From: Candidatus Dojkabacteria bacterium
Lineage (GTDB): Bacteria > Patescibacteriota > Dojkabacteria > SC72 > JAHDCA01
DNA: 6,340 bases
Direction of reading: 5' to 3'
Assembly (NCBI GenBank): GCA_020630115.1
Contig: JAHDCA010000056.1
Span: 1-6,340 of the forward strand
Below are positions 1 through 6,340 of the stretch, piece by piece. The notes under the pieces are model-generated. The model had not been told where the DNA came from, searched no databases, and saw only the letters and a program-made list of their open reading frames with translations. The position numbers and the translations under genes were made by a program. The first letter of the stretch is position 1. Every line of letters starts with the position of its first letter.

Positions 1-530
1 TTGGCAATCTTAATCTCTGGATAATTATTCTTTAATACTTGCTTGATATGATCCTCGATATCTTTCTTAGCATGCTTTTCGAATTTATAAACTCTCGCTC
101 TTGATAGAAGTGCATTATTAACTGTAAATGAAGGGTTCTCTGTCGTTGCACCGATAAGTATAATGATCCCCTTCTCTACATATGGTAATAGTGCATCTTG
201 TTGGGCTTTATTCCACCTATGTATCTCGTCTAGAAATAGGATAGTCTTCTTATGGTGCTCATAATTATTAAGTGCAATCTTGAGAATCTTTCGCAACTTC
301 TCTTTACCACTATTAACAGCCATGATTCTATGAAAGTCATAAAACATAGTCTCAGAGATGATATAAGCTAGGGTCGTTTTACCACAACCTGGAGGTCCCC
401 AAAAGATCATAGAAGGTATAGAGTTAGTCTCTATGAAGTTACGAATAGGCCCATCTTTACCAACTAAATGCTTCTGTCCAACAAAATCATCTAGCGAGTC
501 GGGTCTTAATTTTGAAGCAAGTGGTTCCAT
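1..530 (-). CDS. rarA: Replication-associated recombination protein A (RarA/MgsA), AAA+ ATPase, N-terminal part
   Basis: The gene enters from the low-coordinate edge, so only the first 176 codons are seen; the family usually has about 410-450 residues. RarA is a cytoplasmic clamp-loader-like AAA+ ATPase that acts at stalled or damaged replication forks (family knowledge). Visible motifs are the N-terminal PLASKLRP/FVGQKHLVG signature (residues 3-24), Walker A GPPGCGKT (45-52), Walker B with ILFLDEIHR (97-105) followed by NKAQQD (107-112), sensor 1 GATTENPSF (127-135), and the arginine-finger segment LLSRARVYKF (141-150). The family usually has HRFNKAQQD; here the F is W. The ATG at 530-528 is the only start available: the next in-frame codon of interest upstream is a TAG at 575-573, with no ATG, GTG or TTG in between. 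No Shine-Dalgarno sequence precedes it, and a -10-like box lies 7 bases upstream. The identification is secure; the C-terminal half lies outside the window. Confidence 0.96.
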   Translation of the reverse strand, partial: MEPLASKLRPDSLDDFVGQKHLVGKDGPIRNFIETNSIPSMIFWGPPGCGKTTLAYIISETMFYDFHRIMAVNSGKEKLRKILKIALNNYEHHKKTILFLDEIHRWNKAQQDALLPYVEKGIIILIGATTENPSFTVNNALLSRARVYKFEKHAKKDIEDHIKQVLKNNYPEIKIA

Positions 531-537
531 TAAATTG

Positions 538-566
538 AGTATAGCAGGATAAGGGTTAAAAATTAA
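538..566 (-). promoter_or_regulatory. Putative extended -10 promoter for rarA (possibly leaderless mRNA)
   Basis: On the minus strand TGCTATACT (546-538) is an extended -10 element, TGn plus a five-of-six match to TATAAT. With a 17-base spacer the -35 would be TTAATT (566-561), a weak three-of-six match to TTGACA, which is tolerable with an extended -10. Only 7 bases separate the -10 box from the rarA ATG, so a normal start site would fall at or next to the A of ATG. The boxes are seen in the sequence; promoter activity and leaderless initiation are inferred. Confidence 0.5.
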
Positions 567-568
567 TG

Positions 569-601
569 AATTCTATAAATTGATACGCGAGTGCTAGAAT
601 T
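569..601 (-). repeat. Inverted repeat spanning the tex stop codon, weak terminator candidate
   Basis: The arms AATTCTA (569-575) and TAGAATT (595-601) are perfect 7-base inverted repeats with a 19-base loop. In the tex transcript the first arm contains the end of the tex reading frame (the TAG at 596-594 overlaps it), and the second arm is followed by CATTAATTTTT, a loosely U-rich tract. The stem is AT-rich and the loop long, so a strong Rho-independent terminator is doubtful. It is the only hairpin candidate I see between tex and rarA. Confidence 0.3.
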
Positions 602-2729
602 TTAATGTAAGGCTGATTCGCCCTCTCCCTTTGTCGATCTCGATAACTTTCACTTCAAGCTTATCATTAAGAGATAATACTTCTGAAGGGTCAGATATGA
701 AGACATCGGAGATCTGAGAGATATGAAGCAAACCATCATTTTTGATACCGATGTTAACAAAAGCTCCAAAGCTCGTTAAGTTGCTAACTATCCCTGGGAT
801 TATATCCCCAATTTCTAGATCATCTATTGAGCTAATATCTTTTGCAAAACTAAATTCTTCATTCTCCCCTCTCGGATCTATACCAGGTTTTTTTAGCTGT
901 TCAATTATATCTTCAAGAGTAGGTAAACCTATATCTTGATTAGTGTATTTATTAAGATCTAATGATTCAAGTTTAGCTACAGTTTCATTATCAAGGGCTG
1001 ATGAAGTTAGTTTGATATTGAGATCTGTTAGTATTTGTTTAGTGACCTTGTAGCTCTCAGGATGTACAGAGGTGTTGTCTAATGATTCACTAGACTCTGG
1101 TACTTTTAAAAATCCTGCGCTCTGTTGATAAGCCTTAGCACCGAGTTTATTAACCTTTAACAGTTCTTCCCTCGAAGTAAAACCGTCATTTTTATCTCTG
1201 TACTCGACAATATTGTGCGCAAGCTTTGGGCCTAATCCTGAGATTTGTTCAAGCAATTTAAAACTTGCAGTATTAAGGTTTACCCCTACTTGGTTTACAC
1301 AAGATTGAGTCACGAATTCTAGTTCGTTTTTAAGAAGTGATTGGTCAACATCGTGTTGATACTGACCTACCCCGATTGACTTGGCATCTATCTTGATTAA
1401 TTCAGCCATTGGGTCTTGCAGTCTCCTACCGATAGATATAGCACCTCTGACTGTAAGGTCTAAATCTGGGAATTCTTCTTGAGCTAGTTGTGAAGCGGAA
1501 TATATAGAAGCTCCATCTTCATTAATTAAGAATGTTGGAATCTCTTTGTCGGAGATATTTCCTAAGTTGTTTTTAATGAATTCTTCAGTTTCTCTTCCAG
1601 CAGTTCCGTCTCCTATCGCGATAGCATTGATATTATGTGAATTAATAATTTCTTTTAATTCTTTAATACTTGGCTCTTTGCTCCTTTGAGGATATATTAC
1701 ACTTGAGTGGATATACTTACCTTTAGTATCTATAACTGCAAGTTTGCATCCTGTTCTTATTCCGGGGTCAACTGCTAGTATGTTTTTGTTTTTAAGAGCA
1801 GGCGATAAAAGTAACTGTTCTAGGTTCTTCGAAAAAACTTTAATCGCTTGTGTGTCAGCGTTTAATTTTGCTAACTTGAACTGCTCTTGTTCAAGTGATT
1901 TGCTTAATAGCCTCTTGTAGGCATCTTCGATTGCTAAGTTCATTAACTCTTTAGAGTTGGGAGTTTGACTGTCCCGAACTATATGAAGTTTGTTAATTCG
2001 TGCGATTATTAACTCTTTAAGTGGTGTTATCTTGAACTTTAAAAAACCTTCATCTCTACCTCTACTTATAGCGAGAAATCTGTGGCTTGGTATATCACTA
2101 AGTGACTGTTTAAAATCAAAGTAGTCTTTGTACTTTGAAGCAGAGTCTTTTTTTTTCTTAACAACCTTTGAGGTGATCGTTGACTGGTTATTGTAAAGTT
2201 CTCGAAGTTGCTCTCTTGTTTGTTTATCTTCATTAATTATTGAAGCTATGATAGCTATAACACCATCTCTGACTTGCTCAACGCTAGTAACATTATCATT
2301 AAAGTAATGATTTGCTTCATTTCCCAAGATTACATCATCTTTTTGGTCGTAAATCTTTAACGCTAGTGGTTTAAGCCCGTATTTGATAGCTTTATCGGCA
2401 AGTGTTTCTTTTTTCTTCTTGAATGGCAAGTAAATGTCTTCTAGCTCTTGAATATCCTGAGAGTCATTAATTAACGAAACAAGTTCAGGAGTTATCTTAC
2501 CTTGTTTATCAATTGTCTTTGTTACAAATTCTTTTCTTTGTTGAAGTTTAAGCAGTTCCTCATTAAGTTCTTTGATATCCTTAATCGCAATTTCATCTAA
2601 AGAGCCTGTGACCTCTTTTCGGTATCTAGCGATAAAAGGGATTGTTGAATCTTCTAATAGCTCAAGAACCTTACTTACTTGTGAGATTGAGATATTAAGT
2701 TTTAATGAAATTGCTTCGACTAAACTCAT
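594..2729 (-). CDS. tex: Tex, RNA-binding transcription accessory protein (Spt6-like core, S1 domain)
   Basis: A full-length 711-residue Tex, slightly short for a family of about 720-785. Tex is a cytoplasmic nucleic-acid-binding protein related to the core of eukaryotic Spt6, linked to transcription and stress or toxin-gene expression in several bacteria (family knowledge). The N-terminal helical region carries the hallmark TIPFIARYRKEVTG (29-42) and LEDIYLPFK (96-104), then YKDYFDF (200-206). A YqgF/RNase H-like domain starts at ILAVDPGIRTG (317-327) and continues through IGDGTAGRETE (372-382), where other Tex proteins usually have IGNGTASRETE. Next come YSASQLAQEEFPDLDLTVRG (410-429), RRLQDP and GVGQYQHDVDQ, paired helix-hairpin-helix motifs with ISGLGPKLA and VNKLGAKA (about 485-545), and a C-terminal S1 domain (about 640-711). 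The protein stops straight after S1, without the basic tail of longer homologues. It begins 4 bases after the CvfB-like stop, with only a weak upstream GAG as ribosome site, suggesting translational coupling. It ends in TAG. Confidence 0.97.
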   Translation of the reverse strand: MSLVEAISLKLNISISQVSKVLELLEDSTIPFIARYRKEVTGSLDEIAIKDIKELNEELLKLQQRKEFVTKTIDKQGKITPELVSLINDSQDIQELEDIYLPFKKKKETLADKAIKYGLKPLALKIYDQKDDVILGNEANHYFNDNVTSVEQVRDGVIAIIASIINEDKQTREQLRELYNNQSTITSKVVKKKKDSASKYKDYFDFKQSLSDIPSHRFLAISRGRDEGFLKFKITPLKELIIARINKLHIVRDSQTPNSKELMNLAIEDAYKRLLSKSLEQEQFKLAKLNADTQAIKVFSKNLEQLLLSPALKNKNILAVDPGIRTGCKLAVIDTKGKYIHSSVIYPQRSKEPSIKELKEIINSHNINAIAIGDGTAGRETEEFIKNNLGNISDKEIPTFLINEDGASIYSASQLAQEEFPDLDLTVRGAISIGRRLQDPMAELIKIDAKSIGVGQYQHDVDQSLLKNELEFVTQSCVNQVGVNLNTASFKLLEQISGLGPKLAHNIVEYRDKNDGFTSREELLKVNKLGAKAYQQSAGFLKVPESSESLDNTSVHPESYKVTKQILTDLNIKLTSSALDNETVAKLESLDLNKYTNQDIGLPTLEDIIEQLKKPGIDPRGENEEFSFAKDISSIDDLEIGDIIPGIVSNLTSFGAFVNIGIKNDGLLHISQISDVFISDPSEVLSLNDKLEVKVIEIDKGRGRISLTLKF

Positions 2730-2733
2730 AATA

Positions 2734-3144
2734 CTAAACTCGCTCTATAGAATCTTTGTGAATTACTATCTTCTTTGACTTGTAAAGTCCGCCTAGTGCC
2801 TCCTTGAACTTCTTCTTACTCAATCCGAACTTTTCCATTATCTCTTCTGGAGCTGATTTGTCTGAAACTGATATAAAGCCATTACTATCTTTTAACACTT
2901 CCAAAATCTTATCTTGAACATTACTCTGTCTTTGAGAATAGCTTTGAGTTGGAAGACCTAGATCGATATTTCCGTTCTCTCGTATCTTTTTAATCACAAC
3001 TTCCAGTTCGTCATCTACTCTTAGACTAATTGTAACCTCGCTAAAGAATATTAACCCTTCTCTTCCATCTTCCAACTCCACTCTAAAACCAAGTGGTGTG
3101 TCAGCAATTACTCTTCCTGATATCGGATTCTCTTGATCTTGCAT
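2734..3144 (-). CDS. Short CvfB/YitL-like protein: one S1-like domain plus winged helix
   Basis: A 136-residue protein matching, from memory of the family, only the C-terminal half of CvfB/YitL (S1 RNA-binding virulence/expression regulator, typically about 280-300 residues with several S1-type domains and a winged helix). Residues about 6-65 form an S1-like beta domain, with GRVIADTPLGFRVELEDGREG and the characteristic IKKIRENGNIDLGL (51-64). Residues about 76-133 form the winged helix, including DKSAPEEI (95-102), FGLSKKKFKEALGGLYK (106-122) and IVIHKD. The leading S1 domains are absent. This is not a frameshift remnant of a longer gene, because yaaA ends just 2 bases upstream and a good ribosome site (AAGGAAA) precedes the ATG. 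RNA or ribosome binding is inferred from the fold. It ends in TAG, 4 bases before tex, another S1 protein. The family call is fairly sure; function in this organism is unknown. Confidence 0.85.
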   Translation of the reverse strand: MQDQENPISGRVIADTPLGFRVELEDGREGLIFFSEVTISLRVDDELEVVIKKIRENGNIDLGLPTQSYSQRQSNVQDKILEVLKDSNGFISVSDKSAPEEIMEKFGLSKKKFKEALGGLYKSKKIVIHKDSIERV

Positions 3145-3146
3145 AA

Positions 3147-3908
3147 TTATATTTCCTTAATGAACTCTAAAGAGTCCTTGTTGTGATTAGATATCTTGTA
3201 TCCATCGAGATTAAATTTCCTTAAATGTATTAATTTTGTCGGTTTGGCCTTGGCGATGAAATTAATAAAATGCCCTCGAGCCATCTTTGAGTATATACCA
3301 ATGTTCTTTAGTTCGTTGGCTTTTCTTTGCTTAAAGATTATCTCGGTGATAGGATGTTTGAATTTTTTACGATCAATTACCTTGGAATACTCTTTTGATG
3401 CAATATCAATTAGGACTTTCTCCTCATGGGTTTCAAGTTCTGAACTTAGTGAATTTGTAATCTTCTCTTTCCAAAATTCATATAGATCCTTTGAATCATT
3501 AACACTTAATCTTGATTTCATTTCTAATCTATATGCTTGAATCAAGTCGTAAGGTTTTAGTACACCGTAGAAACCAGTGACAATTCTCAGACTTTTCTGC
3601 AGATACTCCTGTGTTGATCTATCAAAAAGTTCCTCTTCAAACTGCTTGTATATATCACCTTTATATACTTTGAGTGCTGGTCTAGAGTTATTGCTAAACT
3701 GCATATCAAACTTTTCCAGTCGAGAAAGATTAAGCTGAAGTATCTTATCACTAACCTTCAAGAGATCCTTAAGTTCATTAGCAGTTAAGGTTCTCATAGC
3801 TTTCAATACTTCTAGAGTCTCGTGTGGAAATTGGATCTTGGAAGTTAATGAATCCTTAATATTAGATTCAAAATCTTGAGTCTTTGCTGGTGAGGTAATG
3901 AAAATCAT
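3147..3908 (-). CDS. yaaA: Peroxide stress protein YaaA (DUF328/UPF0246)
   Basis: A full-length 253-residue YaaA, matching the usual 245-260. In Escherichia coli YaaA is induced by hydrogen peroxide and limits intracellular unincorporated iron, so protecting DNA and proteins from Fenton damage; the fold includes a helix-hairpin-helix-like element and binds DNA (family knowledge). Seen here are the N-terminal FITSPAKT (3-10), VYKGDIY (81-87), the long family signature GFYGVLKPYDLIQAYRLEM (112-130), LYEFW (142-146), IASKEYSKVI (169-178; usually LAS.EY) and IYSKMARG (205-212; usually K.ARG). The C-terminus reads LEFIKEI, whereas many homologues end near FxR, a small deviation. The start lies 7 bases after the recQ stop with no evident Shine-Dalgarno sequence; the ATG is fixed by the conserved SPAK spacing. 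It ends in TAA, 2 bases before the CvfB-like ATG. Its place in a recQ operon suits oxidative DNA damage defence. Confidence 0.95.
   Translation of the reverse strand: MIFITSPAKTQDFESNIKDSLTSKIQFPHETLEVLKAMRTLTANELKDLLKVSDKILQLNLSRLEKFDMQFSNNSRPALKVYKGDIYKQFEEELFDRSTQEYLQKSLRIVTGFYGVLKPYDLIQAYRLEMKSRLSVNDSKDLYEFWKEKITNSLSSELETHEEKVLIDIASKEYSKVIDRKKFKHPITEIIFKQRKANELKNIGIYSKMARGHFINFIAKAKPTKLIHLRKFNLDGYKISNHNKDSLEFIKEI
3152..3158 (-). promoter_or_regulatory. Shine-Dalgarno site of the CvfB-like gene
   Basis: AAGGAAA lies inside the last codons of yaaA. Its AAGGA core ends 9 bases before the ATG at 3144-3142. It is the only convincing Shine-Dalgarno sequence among the starts visible here and supports independent initiation of the short protein at this ATG. 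Confidence 0.65.
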
Positions 3909-3915
3909 TTAATTA

Positions 3916-6027
3916 TTATAGCTTATTCTCAGCGATAAATAACTTAATCTGCCAGTATTCAAACTTTTCGTCTAATTCCTCAAATATTGGGCGTAGTTTT
4001 TCAGTACCGTATTTGTCTATTGCCTTTTTCAATAAATATCTCTGAGCATCATTTAGCTTTAGACTTAAATTGACTTCAAAACCCTTCTCCTTAAGCTCTA
4101 ATAAATGATAATACACAGTTGATCTAGTTAGTCCTCTTTCCAACGCGATATCCTTAATACTTACTCCGACTTCATGAAGTTTTAATGTTGCCATGTGTGA
4201 GCCCAATTTCATCTTATGACCTTTTTCATTTTGAGTCCTGGTAAACTCTATAATCTCTTTTATGATCTGCTCTCCGTATTTTTCAGATTTTGAAGGCCCT
4301 ATACCATCAACTTTAAGTAACTCATCCTTGTTAATAGGTAGTAACTCAACGATGTGTTCGAGGGTGGAATCATTAAATACAATGAAGGCCGGGACATTTG
4401 AGTCTTTAGCGATCCCCTTGCGAAGCACTTTAAGCCTTTGAGTTAGGTCTCTTCTTGCTTGGAGCTGTGGTGAGACTGCTTTTTCAGTTTTCTCCTCTTT
4501 CTTAATATTTAATGAAGGTTTAACAAGCTTTACTTTATGATTTTCTTGTAAGATACTTTTAGCTATATCAGTATATTTCAGGCAGTTGTAGTTAGTAAAA
4601 TCAATCTTGAGAATCCCTTGGTTTATCATCTGGTCGATGTAGTTTGTCCAATCATCTCTAGATATATCTTTACCTGCACCGTATGTCTTGATCTCATTAA
4701 GTCTTAATTGTTTGATCCTTTTAGTCTCAGCACCAACTAGTATTTCCATTAATAATTGTCTTTGTATGTTGGTCTTTGCCCTGATTAATGCACTTAATGC
4801 TTTCTGAGTTATAACAGTTCCATCGAATGTTTTTGGGGGATTTAAACAGATATCGCATTTTTCACATGAAATATCTGTCTGCTCATCAAAATAGCTTAAG
4901 ATCTCCTTCCATCTACAGCTATAACTTTGTGAGTATGAGTACATCCGATCAAGTTTTGCACTTTGAACATAATTCTCACTACCATGTGTAATCCTCTTGA
5001 GAAGCATTAGGTCAGAGAGATTACTAAGTAATAAGGTTTCACTTTCAAGTCCATCTCTACCTGCTCGCCCGATCTCTTGATAATAGTTCTCAACACTTTT
5101 AGGCAAGTTATAATGAGCTACCCATCTGACGTTTGATTTATCAATTCCCATGCCAAAGGCGATAGTTGCACAGACGATCTGCAATTCATCTTTGATAAAT
5201 TGATCTTGAACTTCTTGTCGTTGCTGTTGGTTTAGTCCTGCATTGTATGCCTTAGCATCAAATCCTTCAGATTTTAAAAGGCTGGCAAGATTTTCTGTCC
5301 CTTTGCGGCTTGTGCAGTAAACGATGCCAGAATCATCTTCCTTGCCTATTAAGAAACTTTTTAATTTCTTGAATTTCTGATCACCAGATTGAACTTTTAT
5401 TGATAGATTTTCTCTTAAAAATGATGACTTAAACTGAACTGGTTCATTAAGTTTTAACTTTTGGATTATGTCATCACTTGTTGCTTTGTCAGCCGTTGCT
5501 GTTAGCGCTATCACTGGGACTTTAAGTGTGTCTTTGAGCTGACCAAGTTTAGCGTATTCCGGTCTAAAATCATGCCCCCAACTTGATATGCAGTGAGCCT
5601 CGTCAACCGCTATGAAAGAGATCTCAATTGACTGTAATAAATCTATTAATGAACTGTTAATTATTCTTTCAGGTGATACGTAAATAATGTCTAATTTTTG
5701 ATTTCTAAGTGCATTGATTATCTCGATCTCGTCATTGTTAGATTGTGAGCTATTTAGATACTCGGCTTTTATATTATTAATTTTTAATGAATCAACTTGA
5801 TCTTTCATTAAGGAGATTAATGGCGATACGACTATTGCAGTACCTTTTTGAATGATTGCAGGGAGTTGATAGCAGATTGATTTACCAGCGCCTGTTGGCA
5901 TTATGGCTAAGACATCATTACCATTTAATACTTCAGTTATGATATCTTTTTGAAAAGCTCGAAATTGAGAATAACCAAAATTATCTTTTAATGATTTATC
6001 TAAATTGTATTTTTTGGCTTTACTCAT
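3916..6027 (-). CDS. recQ: ATP-dependent DNA helicase RecQ
   Basis: A full-length 703-residue RecQ, longer than the about 610-residue E. coli enzyme because of an extra C-terminal domain. RecQ is a 3'-5' superfamily 2 helicase acting on recombination and repair intermediates (family knowledge). In order: FGYSQFRAFQ (motif 0, 17-26), Walker A MPTGAGKS (43-50), SPLISLMKDQV (68-78), DEAHCISSWGHDFRPEY (142-158, including the aromatic-rich loop), TATA (176-179), motifs IV-V including CATIAFGMGIDK (286-297), motif VI QEIGRAGRDG (317-326), the zinc site C371, C388, C391 and C394, an RQC winged helix (about 402-490), an HRDC domain (about 523-597, with VDGIGPSKSEKYG), and a terminal helix-turn-helix region (about 606-700) with VSIKDIALERGLTRSTVYYH, resembling the HTH_40 domain of some RecQs. 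The ATG is fixed by an in-frame TGA 21 bases upstream with no other start codon between. No Shine-Dalgarno sequence is seen. It is the first gene of the recQ-yaaA-cvfB-like-tex cluster. Confidence 0.97.
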   Translation of the reverse strand: MSKAKKYNLDKSLKDNFGYSQFRAFQKDIITEVLNGNDVLAIMPTGAGKSICYQLPAIIQKGTAIVVSPLISLMKDQVDSLKINNIKAEYLNSSQSNNDEIEIINALRNQKLDIIYVSPERIINSSLIDLLQSIEISFIAVDEAHCISSWGHDFRPEYAKLGQLKDTLKVPVIALTATADKATSDDIIQKLKLNEPVQFKSSFLRENLSIKVQSGDQKFKKLKSFLIGKEDDSGIVYCTSRKGTENLASLLKSEGFDAKAYNAGLNQQQRQEVQDQFIKDELQIVCATIAFGMGIDKSNVRWVAHYNLPKSVENYYQEIGRAGRDGLESETLLLSNLSDLMLLKRITHGSENYVQSAKLDRMYSYSQSYSCRWKEILSYFDEQTDISCEKCDICLNPPKTFDGTVITQKALSALIRAKTNIQRQLLMEILVGAETKRIKQLRLNEIKTYGAGKDISRDDWTNYIDQMINQGILKIDFTNYNCLKYTDIAKSILQENHKVKLVKPSLNIKKEEKTEKAVSPQLQARRDLTQRLKVLRKGIAKDSNVPAFIVFNDSTLEHIVELLPINKDELLKVDGIGPSKSEKYGEQIIKEIIEFTRTQNEKGHKMKLGSHMATLKLHEVGVSIKDIALERGLTRSTVYYHLLELKEKGFEVNLSLKLNDAQRYLLKKAIDKYGTEKLRPIFEELDEKFEYWQIKLFIAENKL

Positions 6028-6055
6028 TTTACTGCTGAAGGTAAGTCAATTTTTT

Positions 6056-6085
6056 ATTATACTTGAGAATAAGTTAATAGTTCGA
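6056..6085 (-). promoter_or_regulatory. Putative promoter of the recQ-yaaA-cvfB-like-tex operon
   Basis: A perfect TATAAT lies at 6061-6056 on the minus strand, 28 bases before the recQ ATG, predicting a leader of about 20 bases. The -35 is weak: TCGAAC (6085-6080) at an 18-base spacer matches TTGACA at three positions. The rest of the 132-base gap (6028-6159) is AT-rich, with no gene and no convincing terminator for the upstream DUF2779 gene. The -10 box is seen; its use is inferred. Confidence 0.55.
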
Positions 6086-6159
6086 GTTATCAAACAAGCG
6101 GATATTAATAAAGCTTACAGAAATCATTTTTATAACATAGACCCATTTACTCCAATCCC

Positions 6160-6340
6160 CTAACCAATAACCTTCACCAATTCTTTCCAGATCCTAACCA
6201 TTGCCCAAGTATCGAGTTCACAATATTTCAATAAATCTAACTCCAGCTTCGTCTTTTCATCTTCACTTTTATCCCCGTAAGCTAGGTCATGCCATCCTCT
6301 CATTGCTCCTGTCCCATCAGCTATATCTAAATGATCATAT
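6160..6340 (-). CDS. C-terminal end of a DUF2779-type protein (DEDDy exonuclease-like)
   Basis: The gene enters from the high-coordinate edge; the last 59 residues and a TAG stop are visible. The fragment begins YDHLDIADGTGAMRGW and ends with LLKYCELDTWAMVRIWKEL. The pairing of a GxxAM segment with a downstream L-YC-LDT-AMV segment near the C-terminus is what I recall for DUF2779 proteins. The YCELD pattern also fits the YxxxD ExoIII motif of DEDDy-type 3'-5' exonucleases, so a nuclease-like role is plausible, but the other acidic catalytic motifs lie outside the window. A spacing of 132 bases to recQ and a separate TATAAT suggest a different transcription unit. No start can be assigned. The family call rests on a short stretch and is moderate. 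Confidence 0.7.
   Translation of the reverse strand, partial: YDHLDIADGTGAMRGWHDLAYGDKSEDEKTKLELDLLKYCELDTWAMVRIWKELVKVIG

Noticed and set aside
742..939. Plus-strand open frame of 65 codons
   Set aside because: It lies entirely antisense to the conserved C-terminal part of tex and shows no recognisable domain; it is a shadow of the real gene.
2572..2778. Plus-strand open frame of 68 codons across the tex/CvfB-like junction
   Set aside because: Antisense to two well-supported genes, with no family resemblance or ribosome site that would support it.
3196..3540. Plus-strand open frame of 114 codons
   Set aside because: Antisense to conserved yaaA motifs; its hydrophobic look is what results from reading the complement of Lys/Glu/Asn-rich coding DNA.
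6045..6051. TTGACTT on the minus strand as a -35 box for recQ
   Set aside because: It lies downstream of the TATAAT and only about 12 bases before TAAAAT at the start codon, which is too short a spacer for a promoter.
6079..6085. CGAAC near the recQ promoter as a LexA (SOS) half-site
   Set aside because: The other half expected for CGAACNNNNGTTCG is missing, so there is no palindrome and no support for an SOS box.
6062..6159. Possible terminator or small RNA between the DUF2779 gene and recQ
   Set aside because: Only 4-5 base chance inverted repeats (such as ACTT/AAGT) were found, with no stable stem followed by a T-run.

Overview
The window is AT-rich bacterial DNA (roughly two thirds A+T by eye). 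Every supported gene lies on the minus strand, so transcription runs from high to low coordinates. In that order they are: the C-terminal end of a DUF2779-type protein (6340-6160), recQ (6027-3916), yaaA (3908-3147), a short CvfB/YitL-like RNA-binding protein (3144-2734), tex (2729-594), and the N-terminal 40% of rarA (530-1). Coding density is very high. The only gaps over 10 bases are 132 bases before recQ and 63 bases between tex and rarA, and I see no RNA gene, CRISPR array, insertion sequence or attachment site.

recQ, yaaA, the CvfB-like gene and tex are separated by only 7, 2 and 4 bases and almost certainly form one operon. It is probably driven by a promoter with a perfect TATAAT -10 box at 6061-6056. 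The products share a theme of nucleic-acid maintenance and stress: RecQ unwinds recombination and repair intermediates, YaaA protects against peroxide damage, the CvfB-like protein and Tex carry S1-type RNA-binding domains, and RarA acts at stalled replication forks. rarA appears to have its own extended -10 promoter, placed so close to the ATG that its mRNA may be leaderless.

The organism cannot be named with confidence. All genes read through in the standard code, with TGG for tryptophan and no in-frame TGA, so the UGA-recoding lineages (Mycoplasma-type, SR1/Gracilibacteria) are not indicated. The compact layout, low GC, small protein versions and DUF2779 neighbour would fit a small-genome bacterium such as a Patescibacteria (CPR) member, but this is only inference. 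I found no clear sign of a novel defence or mobile system. The most unusual points are the halved CvfB-like protein, the possibly leaderless rarA, and an over-frequent TTAATGA/TCATTAA heptamer.
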